Below, in pieces: positions 10,447 to 18,851 of a stretch of 64,000 nt of DNA. Position 1 is the stretch's first letter, and every line of letters begins with the position of its first letter. The stretch spans positions 2,644,001 to 2,708,000 of the forward strand of contig NC_003062.2 in assembly GCF_000092025.1 (NCBI RefSeq), written 5' to 3'. Position numbers and translations under genes: made by a program. The stretch comes from Agrobacterium fabrum str. C58 (GTDB lineage: Bacteria > Pseudomonadota > Alphaproteobacteria > Rhizobiales > Rhizobiaceae). The notes beneath the pieces were generated by a model. That model was not told where the DNA came from. It was given only the letters and a program-made list of their open reading frames with translations, and searched no databases.

Positions 10447-11241
10447 TCAGCCGATCAGCAGTTCGTCGTCGTCAAGCGTCTGGCCGCGTATCTTGCGGAA
10501 CATCTCGATCAGGTCTTCGACCTCGAGATCCTTGCGGCTGTCACCGGAGACGTCGAGCACGATTTCACCGGCATGCAACATGATCGTTCGCGTACCATAA
10601 TCCAGCGCCTGACGCATGGAATGGGTGACCATCAGGGTCGTCAGCTTGCGCTCCGACACAACCTTGCGGGTCAGTTCCATCACGAATTCCGCCATACCGG
10701 GATCAAGTGCCGCCGTATGTTCATCCAAGAGCAGCACGTCTGAACCGGATAACGTCGCCATGACAAGCGAAACCGCCTGCCTCTGCCCACCCGACAGAAG
10801 GTCCATACGGTCCTTCAGGCGGTTTTCGAGGCCAAGATTGAGCGAAGCGATACGTTCCCTGAAGAAATCCCGCCTCCCGCGTCCAAGCGCCGACGACAAC
10901 CCGCGACGCTCGCCGCGAGACGCCGCAAGCGCCAGGTTCTCCTCGATGGTGAGCGCACCGCAGCTGCCCGCCAGCGGGTCCTGAAACACGCGCGCCACCC
11001 GTCCCGCCCGGCTGGCGGTCGGCTTGCGGGTGACATCGGCGCCGCCGATCATCACCTTGCCCGCCGTTGGCAGAACATCGCCGGCCAGAACACCGAGAAG
11101 CGTGGACTTGCCCGCACCATTGGAGCCGATGACCGTGACGAAGGAACCATCCTCGATGGTGAGATCGATCTTGGCGAGCGCCTGCTTTTGCAGCGGCGTG
11201 CCGCGCCCGAAGACGACCTGAATGTCGGAAAGCGAAATCAC
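10447..11241 (-). CDS. ABC transporter ATP-binding protein (TrpXYZ-like importer)
   Basis: A 264-residue cytoplasmic ATPase that drives the importer encoded by this three-gene operon. Walker A is GSNGAGKSTLLG (about residue 38), the signature is LLSGGQRQAVSLVMA, and Walker B is VLLLDEHTAALDP, with the switch His in MVTHSMRQAL. Its GTG start overlaps the permease stop (GTGA), indicating translational coupling. Neighbouring genes encode a BPD_transp_2-type permease and an ABC_sub_bind-type (PF04392) binding protein. This family is often annotated as tryptophan/tyrosine or uncharacterised small-molecule uptake. Confidence 0.92.
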   Translation of the reverse strand: MISLSDIQVVFGRGTPLQKQALAKIDLTIEDGSFVTVIGSNGAGKSTLLGVLAGDVLPTAGKVMIGGADVTRKPTASRAGRVARVFQDPLAGSCGALTIEENLALAASRGERRGLSSALGRGRRDFFRERIASLNLGLENRLKDRMDLLSGGQRQAVSLVMATLSGSDVLLLDEHTAALDPGMAEFVMELTRKVVSERKLTTLMVTHSMRQALDYGTRTIMLHAGEIVLDVSGDSRKDLEVEDLIEMFRKIRGQTLDDDELLIG

Positions 11242-12119
11242 GATGTTGCTCCCCCACGGCGCAGTCGCGGCAGGATCAATGCGATGGCCACCAATACCGC
11301 CGTTACGAAATTGAGATCGGACGCCTTGAGACCTAGCACATCGCTCGACAGGGCAAGCTGGATGGCGAGACGATAGGCAATGGAGCCGAAGACACAGCCG
11401 ATGAGCGCGATCAGGATGCCGCGTGCGCCAAACAGCGTCTCACCGATGATGACGGCCGCAAGCCCGACGACGATGGTACCGACACCGGAGGTCACATCCG
11501 CAAAACCATTGGTCTGCGCAAACAATGCGCCGCCGAGAGCCACCAGCGCATTGGAAAGCGCCATGCCGAGATAGATCTGGTTTCCGGTCTTCACACCCTG
11601 CGCCCGCGCCATCCGCGCATTGGCGCCGGTCGCCCGCATGGCGAGACCCGCATCGCTTTCAAGAAAACGCCAGACGAGAATGACAGCGATCAGCACCAGC
11701 ACACCGACGAAGAGCGGCCGCACCAGATATTCGGAAAGGCCAAGGCCGTAAAACGGCGATACCATCGTGTCCTGATTGAGCAGCGCCACATTCGGCTTTC
11801 CCATCACCCTGAGATTGACGGAAAACAGCGCGATCATCGTCAGGATCGAGGCAAGCAGGTTGAGGATCTTGAAACGAACGTTGAGTGTTGCGGTCACCAT
11901 GCCCGCGGCAGCGCCAGCGACCATGGCAATCGCTGTCGCGACCCAGGCATTCAGACCGGCGATAATCAGCACGGCAGCAACGGCGGCGCCAAGCGGAAAC
12001 GAACCGTCCACGGTCAGGTCAGGAAAATCAAGTACGCGGAAAGCGAGATAAACGCCGATCGCCACGAAAGCGAAGACCAGTCCCAGCTCCACGGCACCCC
12101 AGAAGGCGATTTGGCTCAC
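11238..12119 (-). CDS. ABC transporter permease (TrpXYZ-like importer)
   Basis: A 293-residue inner-membrane permease with eight or more hydrophobic segments, similar in pattern to branched-chain-type (BPD_transp_2) permeases: FRVLDFPDLTVDGSFPLGAA near the N-terminus and GLAAVIIGETLFG towards the end. It starts with GTG at 12119 after an AAGGA ribosome binding site and overlaps the ATPase start by four bases. A terminator-like hairpin separates it from the upstream binding-protein gene, so it is probably made in smaller amounts than that protein. Confidence 0.9.
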   Translation of the reverse strand: MSQIAFWGAVELGLVFAFVAIGVYLAFRVLDFPDLTVDGSFPLGAAVAAVLIIAGLNAWVATAIAMVAGAAAGMVTATLNVRFKILNLLASILTMIALFSVNLRVMGKPNVALLNQDTMVSPFYGLGLSEYLVRPLFVGVLVLIAVILVWRFLESDAGLAMRATGANARMARAQGVKTGNQIYLGMALSNALVALGGALFAQTNGFADVTSGVGTIVVGLAAVIIGETLFGARGILIALIGCVFGSIAYRLAIQLALSSDVLGLKASDLNFVTAVLVAIALILPRLRRGGATS

Positions 12120-12181
12120 GGTAATGTCCTTGTTATTGCCGCCATCAGGCGGATACGGGCACCGTCTCGTGCCACGTAAAA

Positions 12182-12205
12182 CGGGCGGCGGAATGCCGCC
12201 GCCCG
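12182..12205 (-). terminator. Intra-operon hairpin, partial terminator
   Basis: Perfect 10-bp GC stem (CGGGCGGCGG and its complement) with a 4-base loop, followed by TTTTACG on the minus strand. It sits between the binding-protein stop (12226) and the permease start (12119). The likely role is to end most transcripts, or protect their 3' end, after the abundant binding protein. Confidence 0.7.
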
Positions 12206-12225
12206 CAATTCAGTCTGGTTTCGGT

Positions 12226-13179
12226 TCAGTCGATGACCTTGGTGGCGCGCTTCGTCACGCTTTCAGGGAAGGTGACGCCAACTTTTTCGGCAACCTTCTT
12301 GTTGATGACGAGATCCGTACCAACAGCCACGGTGGCCGGAATATCGCCCGGCTTTTCGCCCTTGAGGATGCGAACAACGACTGCGCCGGTCTGCTTGCCA
12401 ACGTCGAAATAGTTGAAGCCGAGGGCTGCAACCGCGCCACGGGCAACGGAATCCGTATCTGCGGCGTAAAGCGGGATCTTCGCCTCGGAGGCAACACCGG
12501 CTACCGCTTCGAAAGCGGAAACGATGGTGTTGTCGGTCGGAACGTAGATCACGTCAGCCTTGCCGACCAGCGCGCGCGTTGCGCCCTGAACTTCAGCGGA
12601 CTTGGTGGCGACGGATTCGATGACCTTCAGGCCGGCCTTGTCAGCTTCAGCCTTCAGCAAAGCGAGCGTCGAGGCGGAGTTGGCTTCGGCCGAGTTGTAG
12701 ATGAAGCCGATGGACTTGGCGTTCGGAGAGATTTCCTTGATGAGCGCCAGATGTTCGCCAACCGGCAGCATGTCGGAAAGGCCGGTCACGTTGCCGCCGG
12801 GCTTTTCCATGCTCTTGATAAGCTGTGCGCCGACCGGATCGGAAACAGCCGTGAAGACGACCGGAATGTCGCGCGTGGCCGCAACGACAGCCTGAGCCGA
12901 CGGCGTCGAGATCGGCACGATGACGGCAGGGGCGTCGCCGACGAACTGGCGCGCAATCTGCGCTGCGGTGCCGGGATTGCCCTGTGCGGACTCATAAAGG
13001 AACTTGAGGTTCTCGCCTTCCTTGTAACCGGCTTCGGCAAGGGCAGCCTTGACGCCGTCACGGGCGGCATCAAGCGCCGGATGTTCAACAATGGCGGTGA
13101 CGGCAACGGTGACGTTTTCAGCCTTGGCCGGCAGAACGATGGCGCTCGCGGCAGCGAGAGCCAGAATGAATGCGCGCAT
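12226..13179 (-). CDS. ABC transporter substrate-binding protein (ABC_sub_bind family)
   Basis: A 317-residue periplasmic binding protein. The N-terminus MRAFILALAAASAIVLPAKA is a Sec signal peptide with an AKA cleavage site, followed by the two-lobed PF04392 fold: VAVTAIVEHPALDAARDGVK, GNPGTAAQIARQFVGD and FTAVSDPVGAQLI are typical. The start at 13179 has an excellent GGAGGATATCC ribosome binding site; a 15-codon upstream extension lacks support. It is the first gene of the importer operon. The ligand is unknown; relatives bind aromatic amino acids or related compounds. Confidence 0.92.
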   Translation of the reverse strand: MRAFILALAAASAIVLPAKAENVTVAVTAIVEHPALDAARDGVKAALAEAGYKEGENLKFLYESAQGNPGTAAQIARQFVGDAPAVIVPISTPSAQAVVAATRDIPVVFTAVSDPVGAQLIKSMEKPGGNVTGLSDMLPVGEHLALIKEISPNAKSIGFIYNSAEANSASTLALLKAEADKAGLKVIESVATKSAEVQGATRALVGKADVIYVPTDNTIVSAFEAVAGVASEAKIPLYAADTDSVARGAVAALGFNYFDVGKQTGAVVVRILKGEKPGDIPATVAVGTDLVINKKVAEKVGVTFPESVTKRATKVID

Positions 13180-13287
13180 GGATATCCTCCTGTTGGTTCC
13201 CTGTTTTCGTCTTTCTAGGAACAAGACAGACCGAAATCAATCGGAGAACCGCCGGAAAGCCAGGTTTATGGCGCAAACGCGGCTTAT

Positions 13288-14526
13288 TCAGTCATCTGCG
13301 CCGTGGTTGGCGATCATCATCGCCTCAAAAGCCAGTCTTTCGGTCTTGCGCATGCGTTCAGATTCCGACTTCAACTGGCCGCAGGCGGCGAGAATGTCGC
13401 GGCCGCGCGGCGTGCGGATCGGCGACGCATAACCCGCCTGATTGATGAAGTCGGCGAATTTTTCGATCTGCGCCCACTCCGAGCACTGGTAGTTCGTACC
13501 GGGCCAGGGATTGAACGGAATGAGATTGATCTTGGCCGGAACGCCCTTCAGAAGCTGCACCAGCATCTTGGCGTCTTCCAGGCTGTCATTGACATCCTTC
13601 AGCATCACGTATTCGAAGGTGATGCGGCGGGCATTGGAAACACCCGGATAGTTGCGGCAGGCCTCGATCAGCTCCTTCAGGGGATATTTCTTGTTGATCG
13701 GCACCAGCATGTCGCGCAGATCGTCGCGCACCGCATGCAGCGAAATCGCCAGCATCACGCCGATCTCGTCGCCCGTGCGGAAGATTTCCGGCACGACGCC
13801 TGATGTGGAGAGCGTCACCCGACGCTTGGAAAGCGACAGGCCGTCACCATCGGTGGCGATCAGAAGCGCGGTCTTCACATGCTCGAAATTATAGAGCGGC
13901 TCGCCCATGCCCATCATCACGATGTTGGAGACCTTGCGGCCTTCGCTCGGCACATAGGCGCCGACCGGCGTCGACCCATCAGGGAAGTCACCCAGCCGGT
14001 CGCGGGCGAGCAAAAGCTGGGAGAGAATTTCCTCCGCCGTCAGGTTGCGCACCAGCCGCTGCGTGCCGGTGTGACAGAAAGAGCAGGTCAGCGAACAGCC
14101 CACCTGGCTCGATATGCACAACGTGCCGCGTCCCTCTTCGGGAATATAGACCGTCTCGATCTCGACGGGACGGCCCGCGCCGCGCGGCGGAAAACGCATC
14201 AGCCATTTGCGGGTGCCGTCATTGGAGATCTGCTCCTCGACGATTTCCGGGCGAGCGATGGTGAAGGCCGCTTTCAGCTTCTCGCGAAGTTCCTTGGCGA
14301 CATTTGTCATATTGTCGAAATCGGAGACGCCACGCACGTAGAGCCAGTTCCACAACTGGCTGACGCGCATTTTCACCTGCTTCTGCGGCACACCGATCTC
14401 GGCCAGCGCCTCGCCCATTTCCTCACGCGTCAGGCCGATCAGCGACGGCTTGCCGGACATGAGATCGCTGTTGGCGATCAACGGGGCTTTGACTGCCAGG
14501 CCGGCAGGAGCTTGCATTACGGACAT
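13288..14526 (-). CDS. rlmN: 23S rRNA (adenine-2503-C2) / tRNA (A37) methyltransferase RlmN
   Basis: A radical SAM enzyme that methylates C2 of A2503 in 23S rRNA and of A37 in some tRNAs. The [4Fe-4S] cluster motif is [13 protein letters not shown], preceded by [34 protein letters not shown] and the catalytic-Cys region [12 protein letters not shown] follow in the expected order. From ATG 14526 (MSVMQAPAG) it has 412 residues, close to rhizobial relatives. The frame is open to 14628, so a longer form of 446 residues cannot be excluded. It is probably monocistronic. Confidence 0.95.
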   Translation of the reverse strand: MSVMQAPAGLAVKAPLIANSDLMSGKPSLIGLTREEMGEALAEIGVPQKQVKMRVSQLWNWLYVRGVSDFDNMTNVAKELREKLKAAFTIARPEIVEEQISNDGTRKWLMRFPPRGAGRPVEIETVYIPEEGRGTLCISSQVGCSLTCSFCHTGTQRLVRNLTAEEILSQLLLARDRLGDFPDGSTPVGAYVPSEGRKVSNIVMMGMGEPLYNFEHVKTALLIATDGDGLSLSKRRVTLSTSGVVPEIFRTGDEIGVMLAISLHAVRDDLRDMLVPINKKYPLKELIEACRNYPGVSNARRITFEYVMLKDVNDSLEDAKMLVQLLKGVPAKINLIPFNPWPGTNYQCSEWAQIEKFADFINQAGYASPIRTPRGRDILAACGQLKSESERMRKTERLAFEAMMIANHGADD

Positions 14527-14679
14527 CACGTTATCCCATCGTTCCATGCATCGCACGACCGGCCTGTCGAAAAGGCGGAAAATCGTCTGCATGTCGAGAA
14601 AATCAAAGGCGGAGCACTTTTCGCGCATCCGCCTGTCAATGTTGCCGCGCCTTTAGCATCAAACTGGCAAAAACGCAAA

Positions 14680-14700
14680 TGGCCGGTCGAGGACCGGCCA
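14680..14700 (-). terminator. Terminator of ialB
   Basis: Perfect 9-bp stem (TGGCCGGTC and its complement) with a 3-base loop, about 26 bases past the ialB stop on the minus strand. A short T run, then GCG and a second T run, follow. Confidence 0.7.
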
Positions 14701-14726
14701 ATCACAAATCTGACAAAGCGTCAGGA

Positions 14727-15230
14727 TTACTTGCAGCTCTCGATCTGTTTGAAAGCAGCCGAAATGCCCGACAGCGAATAGGAATAGGACGTCGCAGTGC
14801 CGCGGCCGGAAACCGCCTTTACGGTCATCGACTTGCCGCCCTTCATGGCGGCGACGAGAGCCGGCTCTTCAGCGGCGTTTTCAACCCAGGCAGCCTTGTC
14901 CTTGGTGAACATGACGAAGTTCTTGTTGTCGATCGTCACATTGACCTTGGAGCCCTGCTTCAGCGTATAGCCAACCATCGCCTGCGGCTCGTAGGAGATG
15001 TTCTGGCCAGGACGCTGCGAGACGATGAAGAAGATATCGCCGTGGTCAACGCTTGCCGGTTCCTTGGAGGTGGGGATGGAAAGAACGTAGCAGACGGTGC
15101 TGTTGCCCGATTTGTACGAATAGGCACCCCAGGCATTGAACTGCTGGATGCGCGTGGGCGACTGTGCAGATGCTAAGCCGACGCTGGTCAGCAAAATGGC
15201 CGCTGCGGTTGCTACACTTCTTACAAACAT
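14727..15230 (-). CDS. Invasion-associated locus B (IalB) family protein
   Basis: A 167-residue secreted protein of the IalB family, named for a Bartonella invasion locus and common in Rhizobiales with no settled biochemical function. The signal peptide is MFVRSVATAAAILLTSVGLASA. The mature part shows the family pattern WGAYSY, VCYVLS, HGDIFFIVSQRPG and VGYTLKQGSKVNVTID. The start at 15230 has an AGGAAAT ribosome binding site; an upstream in-frame start at 15260 would bury the signal peptide. It has its own terminator. A role in envelope stress or host interaction is only inferred from the family name. Confidence 0.88.
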   Translation of the reverse strand: MFVRSVATAAAILLTSVGLASAQSPTRIQQFNAWGAYSYKSGNSTVCYVLSIPTSKEPASVDHGDIFFIVSQRPGQNISYEPQAMVGYTLKQGSKVNVTIDNKNFVMFTKDKAAWVENAAEEPALVAAMKGGKSMTVKAVSGRGTATSYSYSLSGISAAFKQIESCK

Positions 15231-15527
15231 AGAATTTCCTGCCGGGTTATTGTCTTCCATTGGCCCGAAGCAGCGGCGAGCCCAGATTCTGGATCGGCCA
15301 CGTTCAGGTGCGGATCGTCTTTTCTCATTGTGGTCGGAAAGCGGTTACCAAACCGTCAACAACACGCATAAAATGCCGGAAACGTCCTGCGGTGTTACAG
15401 ATTGGCGACTTCCCGACGCCCTGAGGAGAACGGCGTGGCACGCCCTTCCCTTGTGTGTAAAACACATAAATTCAGGCAAGAATTTGTCACCCGCCGGGCT
15501 ATGCCGGACGGACACATCACAGAGACG

Positions 15528-15908
15528 TTACCCGGCTTCCTGCTGTCGCTTCAGCATGGCGTCAGCCGCCTCATAATGTTCCATCTTGATATGGGCGCGG
15601 ATCATGGCGAGCGCCGCGGTGATGACCGCGATATCATCGGTAAAACCGACGACCGCCAGCATGTCCGGCACTGCATCGATGGGCATGATGAAATAGGCAA
15701 GGGCAGCCAGAATAATACCCTTCGCGCGCAACGGCGTGTCACGGTCGATCGCGCAATAATAGGCCGCCGCCGCGTCGCGCGCGAAGGGAACCTTCGTCAT
15801 AACCCGCTTCAGCTTGGGCCAGAATTTGGCGCGCACGACATTCTCACGCTCCCGCTGCTTGTCGGTTTCACCCGGCAGAAGAATTTCACCGATTTTCACA
15901 TCATCCAT
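15528..15908 (-). CDS. DUF1232 (YkvA-type) domain protein
   Basis: A 126-residue protein with the DUF1232 membrane-associated domain. KAKGIIL-like sequence leads into LAALAYFIMPIDAVPDMLAVVGFTDDIAVITAAL: the YFxxPxDxxPDxxPxxGxxDD pattern is diagnostic, here with minor changes. Biochemical function is unknown. The start at 15908 (MDDVKIGE) is favoured by a GGAGG ribosome binding site ten bases upstream over the earlier in-frame start at 15929. It lies 50 bp from phhB, which is upstream on the same strand, so the two may be co-transcribed. Confidence 0.88.
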   Translation of the reverse strand: MDDVKIGEILLPGETDKQRERENVVRAKFWPKLKRVMTKVPFARDAAAAYYCAIDRDTPLRAKGIILAALAYFIMPIDAVPDMLAVVGFTDDIAVITAALAMIRAHIKMEHYEAADAMLKRQQEAG

Positions 15909-15959
15909 GATCGACGGTCCTCCGGTCACGGTTATTATATGGGATTAAACGCCTGTCGT

Positions 15960-16265
15960 TCAATTCCCCCGGCCCGCAGCCGCCTTCTGCATAGCTTCGG
16001 CCAGAAGGAAATCCCGCTCGGTCACACCCTGTGAATCATGGGTGGTAAGGCAGACTTTCACGCGCGAATAGACGTTTGACCATTCCGGATGATGATTGAG
16101 CTTTTCCGCCGCAAGAGCAGACTCGGCCATGAAACCGAAGGCTTCGGCAAAACTCGAAAACTTGAAGGAGCGAACGATCGCCGCCCCATCCTCACGCAGC
16201 GACCAGCCCTCGAGTTTCGACAATGCCTGCCGGATGGCGTCCGGTTCGAGTCTGGGATATTTCAT
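15960..16265 (-). CDS. phhB: 4a-hydroxytetrahydrobiopterin dehydratase (PCD/DCoH)
   Basis: A 101-residue dehydratase that regenerates the pterin cofactor after aromatic amino acid hydroxylation. The active-site signature [25 protein letters not shown] is complete (the HHP pair and downstream Tyr and His). The length matches the family norm of about 100. An AGGAGG-like ribosome binding site (GGAGGC) precedes ATG 16265. No phenylalanine hydroxylase is nearby, so the cofactor-recycling role is inferred from the family; relatives also occur without any hydroxylase, where the role is unclear. Confidence 0.94.
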
Positions 16266-16324
16266 GAATCTTGCCTCCGTTTGATAACCACTAACGCCTC
16301 AACGACCGGATCGACGCATCGTTC

Positions 16325-16804
16325 ATGAAACATATCACCGTTCTTTTCGTCTGCATGGGCAATATCTGCCGCTCGCCGCTTGCCGAAGGGGTTTTGACTG
16401 ACCTTGCCGATGGTGAAGGCGTGTCCGACCGGATCACCGTTGATTCCGCCGGCACCGGCGGCTGGCATACGGGCGACGCACCCGATCCGCGATCTATCGC
16501 CATGGCGCGGCGACACGGCATCGATATTTCCCGACAACGGGCAAGACAGGTGACGCGGGCTGATTTTGAGGCCTTCGACCTCATCCTCGCCATGGACGAA
16601 AACAATCTGGCGAACCTGCTTCAACTGAGCCCGGAAAAATACCGGCACAAAATCCATCTCTTCATGGATTATGCCGCAGGCCACCCGGAGAACGTCCCCG
16701 ATCCCTATTACGGGGCCGAGGACGGGTTCCTTGATGTCTACAACATGCTCTTGGCGGGATGCAGATCGTTGCTCGAAAAGATGGAGCTGGACCGCGCCTC
16801 GTGA
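16325..16804 (+). CDS. Low-molecular-weight protein-tyrosine phosphatase family protein
   Basis: A 159-residue cytoplasmic phosphatase. The phosphate-binding loop VCMGNICRSPLAEG is at residues 9-22 with the nucleophilic Cys and Arg. The general-acid loop is VPDPYYGAEDGF, where DPYYG is the conserved Asp-Pro-Tyr motif. Protein tyrosine phosphatase activity, or a related role in envelope polysaccharide control, is known for relatives. It is transcribed alone on the plus strand, and its last 67 bases overlap the end of the convergent thpR gene. There is no clear Shine-Dalgarno sequence, but the P-loop position requires this start. Confidence 0.93.
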   Translation: MKHITVLFVCMGNICRSPLAEGVLTDLADGEGVSDRITVDSAGTGGWHTGDAPDPRSIAMARRHGIDISRQRARQVTRADFEAFDLILAMDENNLANLLQLSPEKYRHKIHLFMDYAAGHPENVPDPYYGAEDGFLDVYNMLLAGCRSLLEKMELDRAS

Positions 16805-17328
16805 AGCGGGAAAGCCTCCTCGACGACATACGGCCCGCCGCCCACCGATTCCTTCGACGACATCAGCACGAAACGGCCGACCGTGAAGGGCGAGGTGCGG
16901 AAGTTGCCGCGTCCGGAAAGATAATGCACCACATCATCCACACGCGAGGAGCGCAGCCGCGCCAGCGTGACATGTGGCATGAACTTGCGCGGATCGGGTG
17001 GGAGGCCGATCCTCTGACAAATTCGCTCGACTTCCGCCTGCAGCGCATGCATTTCCGGTGAGGGAGAAACCCCCGCCCAGATGGAATGCGGTTTCTTGGA
17101 GCCGAAGGAACCAATGCCGGTGAGATTGAGCTGGAACTCCGGTCTTTCGATCCGATCCAGCCTGTCCACGACTTCATCGGCGGTCCGTCCGTCGATGTCA
17201 CCGATAAACCGCAGGGTTATGTGATAATTCTCCACATCGATCCACCGGGCTCCCGGCAGACCACCGCGCAACAATGAGAGGCTCATCGCCGCATTGCGCG
17301 GAATTTCGAGGGCGGTAAACAGTCTCGG
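16738..17328 (-). CDS. thpR: RNA 2',3'-cyclic phosphodiesterase (2H family)
   Basis: A 196-residue cytoplasmic enzyme that opens 2',3'-cyclic phosphates on RNA ends and was formerly called 2'-5' RNA ligase. Both HxTx motifs of the 2H superfamily are present: YHITLRFIG (about residue 38) and HVTLARL (about residue 123). The start at 17328 (MPRLFTALEIP) is preceded by GGGGAG and fits the family opening. The C-terminal tail overlaps the convergent phosphatase gene by 67 bp and is probably a poorly conserved extension. It follows tesA by 71 bp on the same strand. Confidence 0.92.
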   Translation of the reverse strand, partial: PRLFTALEIPRNAAMSLSLLRGGLPGARWIDVENYHITLRFIGDIDGRTADEVVDRLDRIERPEFQLNLTGIGSFGSKKPHSIWAGVSPSPEMHALQAEVERICQRIGLPPDPRKFMPHVTLARLRSSRVDDVVHYLSGRGNFRTSPFTVGRFVLMSSKESVGGGPYVVEEAFPLHEARSSSIFSSNDLHPAKSML

Positions 17329-17399
17329 CATGGCGAGCTCCCCGAATCTTTTGGCAGAACAAGCATAGCGAATCATGCAATGCAGATGGGCGCAAGTGC

Positions 17400-18050
17400 T
17401 TATTTTTTTTGCGCACCGATTGTCTTGATGAAGCTTTCAACAGCCGGCAAAGATTTCTCCACCATCACCGCCACCCCCTTGGTATTGGGGTGCATCTTGT
17501 CCTCGAGCTTCAAGGCATCATCCGTCACGACGCCATCGAGAAAGAAGGGATAAAGCGGCAGGTTGTATTTTTCAGCCAGCCTTGGAAAGATCGGGTTGAA
17601 CCGCTTGGCGTAATCGTCACCCATATTCGGCGGCGCCATAATGCCGACCAGCAGCACGGCTATGTTGCGTTTCTGGAAACCGGAAATAATGGTATCGAGG
17701 TTCTTTTCCGTCTGTTCCGGCGCGATGCCCCGCAGCGCGTCATTGGCGCCGAGCTCCAGAATGACCCCGTCGGTTCCATCGGGAACCGACCATTCCGCCC
17801 GGGCGAGCCCCCCGGAGGAGGTATCACCGGAGACACCGGCGTTCGTGATCGCGACATTGATGCCCTTCGCCTTCAATGCAGCTTCAAGCTGTGCCGTGTA
17901 GCTGTCGGTGGGGGGAAGCTGATACCCGGCCATCAGGCTGTCGCCCAGGCCGACCAGTTGCAATGTCCGCTCCTGAGCTACCGCGGAAGCCACGGAAAAG
18001 GCACCCGCGAGAATGACGATGAAGTGAAACAGGGCAGCTTTAAATCTCAT
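17400..18050 (-). CDS. tesA: Arylesterase / lysophospholipase TesA-type SGNH hydrolase
   Basis: A 216-residue periplasmic esterase related to thioesterase I/protease I/lysophospholipase L1. It opens with a signal peptide (FHFIVILAGAFSVASAVAQE). All SGNH blocks are visible: GDSLMAGY (block I, nucleophile Ser), the Gly of block II, GANDALRG (block III, Asn) and DKMHPNTKG (block V, Asp and His). The start at 18050 has an AGGAAAG ribosome binding site. It is divergent from the ybbA-ybbP ABC genes, the same arrangement as in E. coli, which supports the symbol. Confidence 0.94.
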   Translation of the reverse strand: MRFKAALFHFIVILAGAFSVASAVAQERTLQLVGLGDSLMAGYQLPPTDSYTAQLEAALKAKGINVAITNAGVSGDTSSGGLARAEWSVPDGTDGVILELGANDALRGIAPEQTEKNLDTIISGFQKRNIAVLLVGIMAPPNMGDDYAKRFNPIFPRLAEKYNLPLYPFFLDGVVTDDALKLEDKMHPNTKGVAVMVEKSLPAVESFIKTIGAQKK

Positions 18051-18140
18051 CACGGCTTTCCTAACTTGGTTCACATTGTCTGAAACACCGACCGCATCGA
18101 CCGCCAGACCGCTTCATCACCCTATATAGGAACGAGAATT

Positions 18141-18851
18141 GTGACGAAAAGCATCATAAAGCTGAAGAAGGCCGACCTCACCCTCGGTAACGCCGCCGCC
18201 TCCGTTCACGTTCTCAAGAACATCGATCTTTCCATCGACGAAGGGGAAGCGGTCGGTATCGTCGGCCCTTCCGGTTCGGGAAAATCGACTTTGCTGATGG
18301 TGCTTGCCGGTCTGGAGCGGCTCGATAGCGGCGAAATCGTCATTGCGGATACGCAACTGCACAAGCTCGGCGAAGATGCGCTGGCGGATTTTCGCGGCCG
18401 GAATATCGGTATCGTTTTCCAGTCCTTCCACCTCATCGCCAATATGACGGCGCTGGAGAATGTGGCGGTCCCGCTGGAATTGGCCAATACCCCCAATCCC
18501 TTCGAGATCGCCAAGCGCGAACTCGTCGCCGTCGGTCTCGGTGAACGTCTCAACCACTATCCCGGTCAGCTTTCCGGCGGAGAGCAGCAGCGTGTCGCCA
18601 TCGCCCGCGCGCTTGCCCCCTCACCGGCCGTGCTGATCGCCGACGAACCAACCGGCAATCTCGATACCGATACCGGAAAACAGATCGCCGACCTTCTGTT
18701 TGCCAAACAGGCCGAGCGCGGCATGACCATGGTGCTCGTCACCCATGATCCGTCGCTCGCCGCCCGCTGCTCGCGCCAGATCAAGGTGCGTTCCGGCGAG
18801 ATCGAGGGCGATAGCGCCCGACCGCAGATGGCACGGGCAGTATCGGCATGA
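18141..18851 (+). CDS. ybbA: ABC transporter ATP-binding protein, YbbA/LolD-like
   Basis: A 236-residue ATPase of the MacB/LolD type. Walker A is [17 protein letters not shown], the signature is LSGGEQQRVAIARAL, Walker B is VLIADEPTGNLDT, and the switch region is LVTHDPSLAARC. It starts with GTG at 18141 after AGGAACG; no ATG gives a complete N-terminus. It overlaps the next gene, an FtsX-type permease, by four bases (ATGA). The pair sits divergently from tesA, as in E. coli. The function of YbbAP is not settled; mechanotransmission of lipids or removal of envelope molecules is suspected from the family. Confidence 0.93.
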   Translation: MTKSIIKLKKADLTLGNAAASVHVLKNIDLSIDEGEAVGIVGPSGSGKSTLLMVLAGLERLDSGEIVIADTQLHKLGEDALADFRGRNIGIVFQSFHLIANMTALENVAVPLELANTPNPFEIAKRELVAVGLGERLNHYPGQLSGGEQQRVAIARALAPSPAVLIADEPTGNLDTDTGKQIADLLFAKQAERGMTMVLVTHDPSLAARCSRQIKVRSGEIEGDSARPQMARAVSA

